Origin: Salinibacterium sp. SWN248
GTDB taxonomy: Bacteria > Actinomycetota > Actinomycetes > Actinomycetales > Microbacteriaceae
Assembly: GCF_015864575.1 (NCBI RefSeq)
Contig: NZ_JADYWW010000001.1
Coordinates: 1,201,719-1,265,718 of the forward strand
DNA length: 64,000 nucleotides
Direction: 5' to 3'
The notes beneath the pieces were generated by a model, which was given only the letters and a program-made list of their open reading frames with translations, was not told the DNA's origin and made no database searches. The translations under genes were made by a program, and so were the position numbers. This document shows, one piece after another, positions 43,843-52,993 of the stretch; position 1 is the first letter of the stretch; each line of letters begins with the position of its first letter.

Positions 43843-45213
43843 ATGTCTCGCCTTCGCCCTCTTCGAGCACTCTCTGTCGCGTTGCGTGTCGTGAGGCTCA
43901 CCAACCGCGGGAGTACCTTTCTCGTGCTGGGCGGGGCCGCACTTGTGGCGGGTTATGCGGCTGGTATGCCGATTCTGTTATATTCCGGATGCTTCGCTCT
44001 CGCGTTACCCCTCATGGCTGCTGTGCTGGTGCGCTCGCGGGAATCCGCGCTGTCGGTGAGCCGACAGTGTGCGTTTCCCGTTGTGGAGGCGGGAACCACG
44101 AGCCTTGTCACGGTGCGAGTCGATAATCACGCGCGCACGGGACTTCGCGGAGCGCACTGGGCCGATGGCCTGCCGTGGTCTCCGTGGGCTACAGCCAGTG
44201 GCTGGATGCCGCCGCTCTCGGCGCGAGTCGGTGGCCTCAACCAGCGCAGTGCAGCCCAGCTCTCCTATTCGCTTACGCCGCGCGATCGTGGAATTTTTGA
44301 GATTGGTCCACTCTTGCTGCAGAGCAGCGACCCGCTCTCGCTGGCGCTCGGCTCGTGGAGTGTCGGCGCTGTCACCGAGTTGACGGTCACGCCGCGGGTT
44401 GTCACGCTGGCGCAGTCCGCGTTGCTCGCCCAGTCGGGCGATGGGGAGGCTCGTGTGCTCCAACGTCGGTCGGCCGGTGACGATGACGATGCGATGACCA
44501 GGGAGTATCGCCGTGGCGATGCGATGCGACGGGTGCACTGGCGAGCATCCGCCCGGCACGGCAGCCTGATGGTGCGCCAAGAGGAGCAGCACAGTTATCC
44601 CGAAGCTCGCATCATTGTGGATACGAGAATTGCAGGGTATCCGGATGCCAGCCGCAACGATTCGGTGCGACTCTCGAGCGGAGCCGTTGCGGCAGCCGCG
44701 CGCAGCCCTCGCTTCGAGTGGGTCGTCAGCATGCTTGCCTCTGCCGCCGTGCAACTGAAGCGCGAAGGCTTTCTGGTGGAGATCATTGAGACTGGTCCCT
44801 CGCAGCTGGCGGATGCCTCAATCGTGCATCGACGGGCCGCCGACGAACACGAATTTCTGACCCGTCTCGCAACCTTCGGCCCCGTCGATAGTGCGCCGGG
44901 CTGGTGGGGTGAGCCAGTGCCCAGCACGAGCGCGGGCGGGCCGGTATTGGCTCTGGTCGCGCATCCTGAGCCGGAGACGGTGTCGTATTTGCGGCGGCAA
45001 GCCCTTCCGGGAGTTCTCGCCGTTGCGTTCGTGGTGGAATCCTCGTCGAGTTTTGGAGATTTCACGCGGTCGGGCGACCGTGCTCGCCAGCCCGCCGGTG
45101 ACGAGCTGCGCGATGCCGGGTGGAAAGTAATTTCGGTGCAATCCTTCGATGACGTTGGCGATGCCTGGACCTCGTTTGTGGCGGAATCGAGGGCACACCG
45201 TGACAACAACTGA
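43843..45213 (+). CDS. DUF58 domain-containing membrane protein
   Basis: A 456-residue protein with two N-terminal helices (STFLVLGGAALVAGYAAGMPI and ILLYSGCFALALPLMAAVLV in part) and the DUF58 core REYRRGDAMRRVHWRASARHGSLMVRQEEQ near residues 222-250. A von Willebrand-like region follows. In MoxR-DUF58-transglutaminase clusters it is thought to act with the ATPase in assembling or activating a membrane complex; the biological role is unclear. It starts nine bases after moxR and overlaps the next gene by 14 bases. Confidence 0.9.
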   Translation: MSRLRPLRALSVALRVVRLTNRGSTFLVLGGAALVAGYAAGMPILLYSGCFALALPLMAAVLVRSRESALSVSRQCAFPVVEAGTTSLVTVRVDNHARTGLRGAHWADGLPWSPWATASGWMPPLSARVGGLNQRSAAQLSYSLTPRDRGIFEIGPLLLQSSDPLSLALGSWSVGAVTELTVTPRVVTLAQSALLAQSGDGEARVLQRRSAGDDDDAMTREYRRGDAMRRVHWRASARHGSLMVRQEEQHSYPEARIIVDTRIAGYPDASRNDSVRLSSGAVAAAARSPRFEWVVSMLASAAVQLKREGFLVEIIETGPSQLADASIVHRRAADEHEFLTRLATFGPVDSAPGWWGEPVPSTSAGGPVLALVAHPEPETVSYLRRQALPGVLAVAFVVESSSSFGDFTRSGDRARQPAGDELRDAGWKVISVQSFDDVGDAWTSFVAESRAHRDNN

Positions 45214-47461
45214 AGAGAGTCGGGCGCGCAGTGTGCGCGACCACGAACAACGCGTGCGTACGTGGTCGCTCAGCGGCGCTCTGGCTCTGGCACTGGGGGT
45301 CGCGGCGAGCAGCCTCGGCGAGGTGCTTACGGAGGGCGCGTGGTGGTTCCCGTACGTTGGAATTGTGCTTGTCGTTCTTGCGGCGGCCGCCGTGGGCCAC
45401 ACGCTGATTTCACGCGCCTGGATCGGGTCGCTCATCGGCGCCGCGGTCGGCTTGGCGACACTCACCTTGTTCTTCGCAGCCACCACAGCCTTGGTGGGCA
45501 TCGTGCCAACGTTCACCACTTTCGCGCGATTCGCGACCCTCATAGCGCAGGGGCAATCGTCCATGGAAGCTCAGCGCTTTCCCGCGGATGCCGATATGAG
45601 CATCGTGTTTCTGATCTGCCTCGGCGCGCTCGCACTCTCGATCGCAATGGACGTCATCGCGTTCGTGCTGCGTAAGCCGGCGTTTACGGCGCTCCCGCTG
45701 CTCATCCTGTTGGCGGTTCCGGCTTTTGTGCGAAGCGAACTGCACGATGCTCTCAGCTTTGCGGTGACCGCTCTCGCCTATGTGGGCATCCTTCTCGTCG
45801 CGGGGGAGCGCACGACGATGCGTGCCGCCTGGCCTGTTGTGGCAAGCGCGCTCGTGTTGGCTCTCGTCGTGCCCGTGGTGCTCCCGAGTGTTGAGCCGGC
45901 GGAGCCATCTCCTGGCACTCCGGGGATCATCGCTACCGGGGTGAACCCGATCCTCAATCTGAGTAACGATCTTCGACGCGATTCTCCGCTGTTGGCGCTG
46001 ACGTACACCTCGGAACGGGGAGATGAATACCTGCGGGTCGCTGCTCTGGATGAGTTCACGGACGAAACGTGGAGTCCGTCGGAGCGCGAGATTGACGACT
46101 CCAACACCGTTGAAGAGTTTGCGCCTTCGCCGGGGCTGTCGGCGGAGGTGCCTCGCACCGAGAGCGTCATGCAGATTCAGATTCAACGCTTGCGGGGAAA
46201 GCTGCTGCCCGTTCCTTACGCGACCACGAGCATTGCGGATGTCGGGCGCGGTTGGGCCTGGGAACCTGAGGGCTTAACGGTGTCGACATCGTTCGCAAAC
46301 TCCAAGGGTCAAAGCTACGAAGCCTCGTACATCACCGCTGCCCCCACGATCGAACAGTTGGAGGCAGCGCCGACGGAGTTGCCCGCTGGTTTTGAGAAGT
46401 ACGTGGCGCTGCCGGAGTCGCTGCCGGCTGTGGTGGCTGAGACAGCGCAGCAAGTGGCCGGTGACGAAGCGACCAGGTTCGATCAGGCGCTGGCGCTTCA
46501 ATCGTTCTTTCGTAATGGCGACTTTGTTTACTCCGAGGAGTCTCCGGTTGCCGACGACTATGACGGTTCGGGCGCCGAGGTACTCGCCGCATTTCTCTCT
46601 GCCAAGAGCGGCTATTGCGTGCATTTTGCGTCAGCGATGGCAGCGATGGCGCGCACCCTCGACATCCCTTCTCGCGTGGTCGTCGGCTTCACGCCCGGCC
46701 AGCGGAAGGTGGATTCCGAGACCGACGAGGTGAGTTTCGCGGTCACGACAGACAACTTGCATTCGTGGCCTGAGCTCTACTTTCCGACCGTCGGTTGGGT
46801 TCGTTTCGAACCAACGACATCCGTGGGCAGCACGCCCCGCTTTGCGCAGAGTGTGAACGATGACCCGAGCACTCCTGACGTTGACGAGTCGAAGCCTGAG
46901 CCCACGGCCAGCCCCAGCTCGAGCGCGACGCCGGGTGCGCGTCCCGACCTGCCGCGTGACGACGTGCCGGAGACGCCCGTTCCCGGTTACGGCGAGGTTT
47001 CGCCGTGGTGGTGGCTCTTGCTCGCCATTCCGTTCCTGGTGGCGATCCCGGCGCTTGTGCGCGTCATTCGTCGAGCACTGCGACTGGCCGCCGTTGCGCG
47101 AGGCGATGTTGCGCTTTCTTGGCGAGAGATTTGCGACAGCGCCGCCGACTTGGGGATAGCCGTTTCCCGCACCGGGACGCCACGTCAACAGTATGAGCAG
47201 CTTGCGGCTCAACTCGGCGTCGCGCCCGTCGCGGCGAACTCCGCTAGGCCCCCGTCGGCACCGAGTCCGGAGTCATCGACCGGACTGTCGTCGACCTTGG
47301 CGCTCGTGCTCGCGGCAGTTGAAGCGTCGGCGTTCAGTCCGCGCCCGCAACCGGTACGCCGGGCGGCGGTGTCGAGTGTGATCACCTCGCTGCGGTCATC
47401 CGTGGGCTGGCGGGCTCGCATGATGGCGGCACTTGCTCCGCGCACGGCCTTCGACCGCTAG
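45200..47461 (+). CDS. DUF3488/transglutaminase-like domain membrane protein
   Basis: A 753-residue protein. Six or so helices fill residues 20-230, followed by an outside domain with a transglutaminase core: catalytic Cys in SAKSGYCVHFASAMA, His in TTDNLHSWPELYF, and GWVRFEPTT in which the usual Asp is Glu. A Pro/Ser/Thr-rich stretch and a last helix (WWWLLLAIPFLVAIPALVRV) precede a cytoplasmic tail of about 130 residues. GTG at 45200 lies in the end of the DUF58 gene. It may be a peptidase or cross-linker acting on the cell surface. Confidence 0.9.
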   Translation: MTTTEESRARSVRDHEQRVRTWSLSGALALALGVAASSLGEVLTEGAWWFPYVGIVLVVLAAAAVGHTLISRAWIGSLIGAAVGLATLTLFFAATTALVGIVPTFTTFARFATLIAQGQSSMEAQRFPADADMSIVFLICLGALALSIAMDVIAFVLRKPAFTALPLLILLAVPAFVRSELHDALSFAVTALAYVGILLVAGERTTMRAAWPVVASALVLALVVPVVLPSVEPAEPSPGTPGIIATGVNPILNLSNDLRRDSPLLALTYTSERGDEYLRVAALDEFTDETWSPSEREIDDSNTVEEFAPSPGLSAEVPRTESVMQIQIQRLRGKLLPVPYATTSIADVGRGWAWEPEGLTVSTSFANSKGQSYEASYITAAPTIEQLEAAPTELPAGFEKYVALPESLPAVVAETAQQVAGDEATRFDQALALQSFFRNGDFVYSEESPVADDYDGSGAEVLAAFLSAKSGYCVHFASAMAAMARTLDIPSRVVVGFTPGQRKVDSETDEVSFAVTTDNLHSWPELYFPTVGWVRFEPTTSVGSTPRFAQSVNDDPSTPDVDESKPEPTASPSSSATPGARPDLPRDDVPETPVPGYGEVSPWWWLLLAIPFLVAIPALVRVIRRALRLAAVARGDVALSWREICDSAADLGIAVSRTGTPRQQYEQLAAQLGVAPVAANSARPPSAPSPESSTGLSSTLALVLAAVEASAFSPRPQPVRRAAVSSVITSLRSSVGWRARMMAALAPRTAFDR

Positions 47462-47513
47462 CCAGCCGTGCTGCCTGAGGGTGGTGTGGTCTGGGTGAGG
47501 GGCGTCCGCGCCG

Positions 47514-48299
47514 CTACGCGGGGCTGAACCCGATGACAGGCTTGCCCGTGACCGGATTGCGCAGGATGGATGCCGTCACGCCATACACGTCAGCGATCAG
47601 CTGTTCCGTCAGCACGGTTTCGGTCGCGCCTGCCGCCACGACGCGGCCATGGGAGAGCACAATGATGTGGTCGCAGTAGCTCGCCGCGAGGGAGAGGTCG
47701 TGCAGCGCGGCGAGTACGGTGACGCCGGTGGTGCGCAGGCTCGACAGCAGTTCGAGCACGGCGAGTTGGGCGGCGATGTCGAGGTGGTTGGTCGGTTCGT
47801 CGAGGGTGAGTAGTTGCGGTTCTTGGGCGAGGGCGCGGGCAAGCATGACGCGTTGCTTTTCGCCACCAGAGAGGCTCTGGAATTCGCGTTCGCGGAACGC
47901 GGTCATTTCCACGGTCTCGAGGCTTGCCGTCACGACGGCAGCGGATTCGGGGGAGTCGGCCTCCCACAGTGACTGGTGCGGCAGGCGCCCGAGCTTCACG
48001 ACCATGTCGACGGTGAGGGAGGAGTCGGTGGTGGCGTCTTGTTCCACGAACGCGGCGAGGCGCGCGCGTTGGCGACGCGGCATCCCGAGCAGGTCGGCGT
48101 TGCCGAATGTGACGGTTCCGGATGCCGGAGCCTGCACGGCAGTTAGGGCCCGCAGCAGGGTGGATTTTCCGGCACCGTTTGGCCCGACGAGAGCGCTGAG
48201 GGAGCCTCGCGCTACCGTGCAGTCGACATTGTCGATGAGCAGGGTGCCGTCGATAGTGACGCGGATTCGTTCGGCGACAAGGCCGGTGTCGTCACTCAT
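47514..48299 (-). CDS. FecCD-type ABC importer, ATP-binding protein (probable F420-0 importer)
   Basis: A 261-residue ATPase of the siderophore/cobalamin importer class. It has Walker A LVGPNGAGKSTLLRAL, signature LSGGEKQRVMLARALAQ and Walker B LLTLDEPTNHLD. Its ATG overlaps the permease stop (ATGA). The three-gene cassette next to cofE and fgd matches the setting described for the proposed F420-0 transporter families TIGR03868, TIGR03869 and TIGR03873 (from memory). Haem, siderophore or B12 uptake cannot be excluded from sequence alone. Confidence 0.88.
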   Translation of the reverse strand: MSDDTGLVAERIRVTIDGTLLIDNVDCTVARGSLSALVGPNGAGKSTLLRALTAVQAPASGTVTFGNADLLGMPRRQRARLAAFVEQDATTDSSLTVDMVVKLGRLPHQSLWEADSPESAAVVTASLETVEMTAFREREFQSLSGGEKQRVMLARALAQEPQLLTLDEPTNHLDIAAQLAVLELLSSLRTTGVTVLAALHDLSLAASYCDHIIVLSHGRVVAAGATETVLTEQLIADVYGVTASILRNPVTGKPVIGFSPA

Positions 48300-49306
48300 G
48301 TTGAGCTCTTTCGCCGGGTGAGGAGGAACGCGAAGATGGGGGCACCGATCATGGCGGTGACAATGCCGACAGGAATCTCGCGCGGGTCGAAGAGTGTGCG
48401 CGCAAGGGTGTCGGCCCAGACGAGAAAGACGGCGCCGAGGAGGGCGCTCAGGGGGAGCAGGGCGCGGTTCCCGGGCCCGACGAGCAGTCGAACGGCATGC
48501 GGCAGGATGAGCCCGACGAAGCCGATCGATCCGCTCACCGAGACCATGGCGCCGGTGACGAGGGCGGATGCCGCCAGCAGTCCCCAGCGGGTCGCGCTGA
48601 CGTTCACTCCGAGCGACGCTGCCTGCACGTCGCCGAAGGCAAAGGAATCGAGCAGCCGTCCCGTAAGCATCACGGGGACTCCGATCACGATGATGGCAAC
48701 CATGGTGATGCCGACCGCAGGCCAGCGTGCTCCGCTAAGGGAGCCGAGCAGCCACGACAACACTTCACGGTAGGAGTCGCCGTCGACGCTCCAGAAGATG
48801 ACAAAGCTTGTGACTGCCGAGGCAAGCGCCGAGACGGCGATGCCGGCGAGCACCGTGCGCGACGGGGTGATCGCGCCGAGGGATCCCGCCAACAGCAGCG
48901 TGAGGGTCAACGCGAGTAACGCGCCTGCAAATGCGGCAAACGGAAGTAACACGGCGGCGCCAAGCACAATCACTGACACCGCGCCCAGAGCCGCGCCCGA
49001 TGACAGCCCGAGCAAATACGGGTCGGCGAGTGGGTTGCGCGTAATCGCCTGCATCACCGCACCGCTCAGCGCGAGCCCTGCACCCACTGCCGCAGCGGTG
49101 AGCACGCGAGGCAAACGCAACTGCCACACAATGCCATCCCGCAATTCTGTGAGCGGGCTCACTCCGATACCGAGGTGGCTGCCTATCGAGCGCCAGACCT
49201 CATCGAAGCGGATGTCGGCAGGGCCAATCGTCACCGCGATGGTGATCGACACGAGAAGTGCGATCCCCAGCGCGGTGCCGAAGGCGAGCGGAGAAACTTT
49301 AGCCAT
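48296..49306 (-). CDS. FecCD-type ABC importer permease (probable F420-0 importer)
   Basis: A 336-residue BtuC/FecD-like permease with about ten helices. Typical motifs are RLPRVLTAAAVGAGLALSGAVMQ, RNPLADPYLLGLSSGAALGA and the C-terminal IGFVGLILPHAVRLLVGPGNRALLP in parts. The ATG at 49306 lies inside the end of the binding-protein gene (8-base overlap) and is favoured over 49351. It forms the membrane channel of the cassette. Confidence 0.9.
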   Translation of the reverse strand: MAKVSPLAFGTALGIALLVSITIAVTIGPADIRFDEVWRSIGSHLGIGVSPLTELRDGIVWQLRLPRVLTAAAVGAGLALSGAVMQAITRNPLADPYLLGLSSGAALGAVSVIVLGAAVLLPFAAFAGALLALTLTLLLAGSLGAITPSRTVLAGIAVSALASAVTSFVIFWSVDGDSYREVLSWLLGSLSGARWPAVGITMVAIIVIGVPVMLTGRLLDSFAFGDVQAASLGVNVSATRWGLLAASALVTGAMVSVSGSIGFVGLILPHAVRLLVGPGNRALLPLSALLGAVFLVWADTLARTLFDPREIPVGIVTAMIGAPIFAFLLTRRKSST

Positions 49307-50303
49307 CGAGCTCCGCAATTTGAGCCGACAAGCTTTCGGCAGCTTCAACACTGCGTACGCCGGCCTCGCTCGCCGCGAACGGCACCACGAGGTAACGGCC
49401 AGCCTTCACAGCGCTGAGGTTCGCGGTGGCGGGGTTGGCCTCAAGCACGTCGATCTTGCTGTCTGCGGTGTTCCAGGCGGCATCCACGAGCACAATGAAG
49501 TCGGGGTCGGCGTCAACGACGGCTTCCCAGTTGAAGGGAGCCCACGTCGAGTCGATGTCTCCAGCGATGTTGGTGAGGCCAACTGTGTCGAGCAGCAGCT
49601 GCGGTGCTCCGATGCCGGCGCCGACGTAAGGAGTGTCGGAGCCCGAGGAGAACCAGAGAGCGGTGCGGGAGTCACCGTTGGCATCGATCGCGGCCAGTTG
49701 TGCCCGCTGTTCATCGACGATCTCGGTGGCATCCACGCGGAAGATCGAGGCAACCGTCTCGATGTCGCTGAAGACGTTGTCGAAGCTGAGCTGTTCAGGC
49801 TGTTCTGCGCTTTGGCAGGCGGAGGGAGCCACGAAGGTGTTGATGCCGAGAGAAGTGAGGTCGGCGCGCTCGCCGGCGCCGTCAGCGCTGAACGTTGATT
49901 CCCACCCGGCAAAGACAAGGTCGGGCTCGAGATCGAGAACGGCTTCTTCGCTCGGCACGCGCTCAGCAATCGAGGTCAGGCCCGCAGCATCGGATGCCCA
50001 CTGTTCGGGCACAGGGCCGTCCTGAAACGCGGTTCCAATGATGCGATCGCCGAGGCCGAGCGCCAGAAGCATCTCGGTTGTTGACGACTTGATCGTGATG
50101 ACGCGCTCGGGAGCGGAGTCGAAGGTGACATCGAAGCCACAATTGCTGAGCTCAACCGATTGCGTCGCAGCATCGGGCGACGTGGCGTCGGTCTCGTCAG
50201 CGGCAGCAGCGCATCCGCTCAACGCAAGAACAGAGACGCCTGCCAGCAGCGCGGTGCGGGAGAACGCGGAACGGGATAAAACGGAACGAGACAGTGCAGA
50301 CAT
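49299..50303 (-). CDS. ABC importer substrate-binding lipoprotein (probable F420-0 binding)
   Basis: A 334-residue type III binding protein. The start is ATG at 50303 behind GGAAGGCTCC. The signal ends LALSGC with lipidated Cys31. The fold begins ELSNCGFDVTFDSAPERVITI and includes SSTTEMLLALGLGDRIIGTA and LEPDLVFAGWES. The last motif and the STTEMLLALGLG region differ from the well-known siderophore binders. No cobalamin riboswitch box or iron-box-like palindrome is visible upstream, which weakens B12 or iron uptake. It overlaps the permease gene. Confidence 0.88.
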   Translation of the reverse strand: MSALSRSVLSRSAFSRTALLAGVSVLALSGCAAAADETDATSPDAATQSVELSNCGFDVTFDSAPERVITIKSSTTEMLLALGLGDRIIGTAFQDGPVPEQWASDAAGLTSIAERVPSEEAVLDLEPDLVFAGWESTFSADGAGERADLTSLGINTFVAPSACQSAEQPEQLSFDNVFSDIETVASIFRVDATEIVDEQRAQLAAIDANGDSRTALWFSSGSDTPYVGAGIGAPQLLLDTVGLTNIAGDIDSTWAPFNWEAVVDADPDFIVLVDAAWNTADSKIDVLEANPATANLSAVKAGRYLVVPFAASEAGVRSVEAAESLSAQIAELDG

Positions 50304-50567
50304 GGAGCCTTCCAAGAAACGGGTGAATGGGCGCGAGAATGCGCCACAAAGAACGAAAAGTGTTTCGAGAAGACCGGCAGCCCAATCCTGGGCAAACCAA
50401 CCACGCCATACCAAGCGCACGGGTCTGTCGCACCAGTCTAGAGAGGTACAAAGCCTCATGCCTACACCGACCCACGCGGTCTGGCGTGCTCATCCGTGGG
50501 TTAGCTGACTGAGCGATTGCTGACCGGGGGCGACAGGGGAGCCGTTGCGGGGGTAGAATCGACGATC
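50304..50567. other. Divergent intergenic region between binding protein and yceD
   Basis: A 264-base region with no gene. It holds a small hairpin GCCCA-ATCC-TGGGC at 50380-50393. On the plus strand GCGACA (50530-50535), an 18-base gap and TAGAAT (50554-50559) form a good promoter for yceD, placing the start of transcription at or just before the GTG at 50568. A TAGACT-like -10 for the importer may lie on the minus strand near 50437. I saw no riboswitch. Confidence 0.55.
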
Positions 50568-51155
50568 GTGTCTAGAATCAACGAGAGTCCGTATGCCGTG
50601 TTGGTGCGCGATCTCATTCACCGCCCAGGCGAGATGAGAGAGCACTCCATTCAGGTCGTCGTACCCGAAACCTTTGGTACCGCCGTTGTTGGGGTAGAAA
50701 AGGGTTCGAAACTGTCCGTCAAGGGCCGTTTTGAGTCACTCCACGACGGCATTCTTGTGGATGCTGTGGTGTCGGGCAAAGCGCAAGCAGAGTGTGTTCG
50801 TTGCCTCATTGACGTCACCCTGCCTGTCCGAGTCGAGTTTCAAGAACTTTTCGCGTATTCTGAGGACGAAGCTTTCGACTACACGGTTATCGACGAATAC
50901 ATCGATCTAGAACCTGTAGTGCGGGATTCGGTAGTGTTGTCACTGCCGTTCCAGCCGGTCTGTCAAAAGGATTGTCTTGGCCTGTGCCCCGAGTGTGGGG
51001 TTCGGTTGCTCGATAATCCAGGACACGAACACGAAGCGCCCATCGATGCTCGCTGGGCGGCGTTGGCCGGCCTCCAAGATTTCACGCAAGACTCGCATGA
51101 CCAGAACTCGCACGACGCGAACGATTCACCTGAGACCCAAGAAGAAAAGAGTTAG
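50568..51155 (+). CDS. yceD: YceD family (DUF177) protein
   Basis: A 195-residue DUF177 protein. It has [21 protein letters not shown] and [21 protein letters not shown], which hold the Cys clusters that may bind zinc. The His/Asp/Asn-rich tail is low complexity. YceD is nearly always upstream of rpmF and is linked to rRNA or ribosome maturation. GTG at 50568 is preceded eight bases upstream by TAGAAT and lacks a Shine-Dalgarno. Confidence 0.92.
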   Translation: MSRINESPYAVLVRDLIHRPGEMREHSIQVVVPETFGTAVVGVEKGSKLSVKGRFESLHDGILVDAVVSGKAQAECVRCLIDVTLPVRVEFQELFAYSEDEAFDYTVIDEYIDLEPVVRDSVVLSLPFQPVCQKDCLGLCPECGVRLLDNPGHEHEAPIDARWAALAGLQDFTQDSHDQNSHDANDSPETQEEKS

Positions 51156-51157
51156 CC

Positions 51158-51361
51158 ATGGCAGTACCGAAGCGCAAGATGTCGCGGGCCAGCACCCGCA
51201 TGCGCCGCGCCCAGTGGAAGGCAACCCCTCCCACCCTCGTCAAGACCGTTGAAAACGGCAAGACTGTTTACAGCCTGCCGCACCGCGCCAAGGTAGTCGA
51301 AGACTCCGCTGGCACGCCCCTGTACATGGAGTACAAGGGCCGCAAGGTCGCTGACGTTTAA
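51158..51361 (+). CDS. rpmF: 50S ribosomal protein L32
   Basis: A 67-residue L32 protein beginning [19 protein letters not shown], as in bacterial L32. The usual zinc-binding Cys pairs are absent, the zinc-free form common in actinobacteria. It starts two bases after the yceD stop. Confidence 0.97.
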   Translation: MAVPKRKMSRASTRMRRAQWKATPPTLVKTVENGKTVYSLPHRAKVVEDSAGTPLYMEYKGRKVADV

Positions 51362-51386
51362 CTAGTCTTCACATTCTCGAGTCGAA

Positions 51387-52088
51387 ATGGCGATGACGGG
51401 CTCTGCCTCACCGGTTGAGCTCTCTGCTGTGCTCGGGGTCGCTATTGACCCCGAGTTGCTCACGCTCGCGTTGACACACCGCTCTTTCGCGTACGAAAAC
51501 GGCGGAATCGCGCACAACGAGCGACTCGAATTTCTTGGTGACTCAATTCTTGGCCAGGCAGTAACGGTCAAGCTGTATCGCGATAACCCGGAGCTTGACG
51601 AGGGAGACCTTGCCAAGCGTCGGGCTAGTCTCGTTTCTTCTGTAGCGCTCGCTGAAATTGCGCGCCTGATCGGCCTTGGCGCGTTCATTCGCCTCGGCAA
51701 GGGAGAAGAGCAGACGGGCGGCCGCGAAAAGCCGTCCATTTTGGCGGACACCGTTGAGGCAATCATCGGTGCCGCCTACCTCGACCTCGGCGAGGACGAA
51801 GCCACCGCGCTCGTCCTTCGCCTCGTCGCCCCGTTGCTTGCCGACCCTGAGCGGTTTGGCGCAGCGATGGATCCCAAGACGAGCCTTCAAGAGCTCGCCG
51901 CCCAAATCGGGCGTGGGGCTCCCGACTATCGCATCGAAGATAGCGGCCCCGATCACTCCAAGCGTTTTCACGCGAGTGTCTGCCTCGACGATGAAGTTAT
52001 CGCGACGGGTATCGGCTCCAGCAAGAAGCAGGCCGAAATGGCTGCAGCGCTCGAAGCCTGGACTAGCCTCCAAGCCGCAGCGAAGTAA
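51387..52088 (+). CDS. rnc: Ribonuclease III
   Basis: A 233-residue double-strand RNA nuclease. The catalytic signature is HNERLEFLGDSILG near residues 35-48. The second acidic site is ADTVEAIIGAAYLD. The C-terminal dsRNA-binding domain runs from DPKTSLQELAAQIG to GSSKKQAEMAAALEAW. It matures rRNA and fits the conserved rpmF-rnc-mutM order. ATG at 51387 or 51393 are both possible. Confidence 0.97.
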   Translation: MAMTGSASPVELSAVLGVAIDPELLTLALTHRSFAYENGGIAHNERLEFLGDSILGQAVTVKLYRDNPELDEGDLAKRRASLVSSVALAEIARLIGLGAFIRLGKGEEQTGGREKPSILADTVEAIIGAAYLDLGEDEATALVLRLVAPLLADPERFGAAMDPKTSLQELAAQIGRGAPDYRIEDSGPDHSKRFHASVCLDDEVIATGIGSSKKQAEMAAALEAWTSLQAAAK

Positions 52089-52093
52089 CTGGC

Positions 52094-52993
52094 GTGCCCG
52101 AACTTCCCGAAGTTGAAGTGGTGCGCGCAGGGCTTGAACCGGCCGTTACCGGCGCGACTGCGGCATCCGTCACCGTGTTTGACGAGCGCTCTCTGCGCCG
52201 TCATGAGGGCCCGAGCGAAGACTTCATTGACCGTCTGACCGGTCGCACGTTTCTCACGCCTCAACGCCGCGGCAAGTTCATGTGGCTCCCTCTCGCCGAT
52301 AGCGCCGAGGCTCACGGTGAAGCGCTCGTCACACATCTCGGTATGAGCGGGCAAGTACTTCTGCGCGATCGGAGCACGGATGACCGGCTCACGCGCATCC
52401 GCATCGAACTTGATCATCCTGACCACGGCGCACTGCGCCTCAACTTTGTCGACCAACGTATTTTCGGCTCGATGGCGATCGACAGCATGCTGTCCACTGT
52501 TGATCAGCCCGCTTTCGCGGTGCCGAGCCAAGTGGCACACATTGCGCGTGACCCGCTCGACCCCTTCTTTGACGACGCCAAGTTCTTGCGCTCGTTGAAG
52601 GCCAAGCGCACGACGGTGAAGCGGGCGCTGCTCGATCAAACCCTGATCAGCGGTATCGGTAATATCTACGTCGACGAAGCGCTCTGGGCGGCGCGCGTGC
52701 ACTACAACCAGCCCACCGAGACGCTGAGTCGTGCAAAGGCCGTGCTGCTACTCACCGAAGTGCGGGCGGTGTTCTCCAAGGCTCTCGCCGAGGGCGGCAC
52801 GAGCTTCGACACGCAGTACCTCAACGTGAACGGTGAGTCCGGCTACTTCGCGCACTCGCTCAACGTCTATGGTCAGCAGGGGCGGGCGTGCCCGCGCTGC
52901 GGTCGCGAGGTCGTGCGCGAGCAGTTCATGAACCGTGGCTCGCATTTTTGTAAGTTCTGCCAGCGTATTCGCGTGAGTCAGTCCGCGAGCTAG
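52094..52993 (+). CDS. mutM: Formamidopyrimidine-DNA glycosylase
   Basis: A 299-residue Fpg glycosylase. It starts with the catalytic PELPEVEVVRAGLEP (Pro1 after Met removal), has LGMSGQVLLR, SGIGNIYVDEALW, and the C-terminal zinc finger CPRCGREV with HFCKFCQRI. It removes 8-oxoguanine. GTG at 52094 lies five bases after rnc. Its TAG overlaps the stop of the convergent GNAT gene in CTAG. Confidence 0.97.
   Translation: MPELPEVEVVRAGLEPAVTGATAASVTVFDERSLRRHEGPSEDFIDRLTGRTFLTPQRRGKFMWLPLADSAEAHGEALVTHLGMSGQVLLRDRSTDDRLTRIRIELDHPDHGALRLNFVDQRIFGSMAIDSMLSTVDQPAFAVPSQVAHIARDPLDPFFDDAKFLRSLKAKRTTVKRALLDQTLISGIGNIYVDEALWAARVHYNQPTETLSRAKAVLLLTEVRAVFSKALAEGGTSFDTQYLNVNGESGYFAHSLNVYGQQGRACPRCGREVVREQFMNRGSHFCKFCQRIRVSQSAS

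Noticed and set aside
50304-50567. Possible cobalamin riboswitch before the FecCD-type importer
   Set aside because: No GCCACTG-like box or matching helices are visible in the region.
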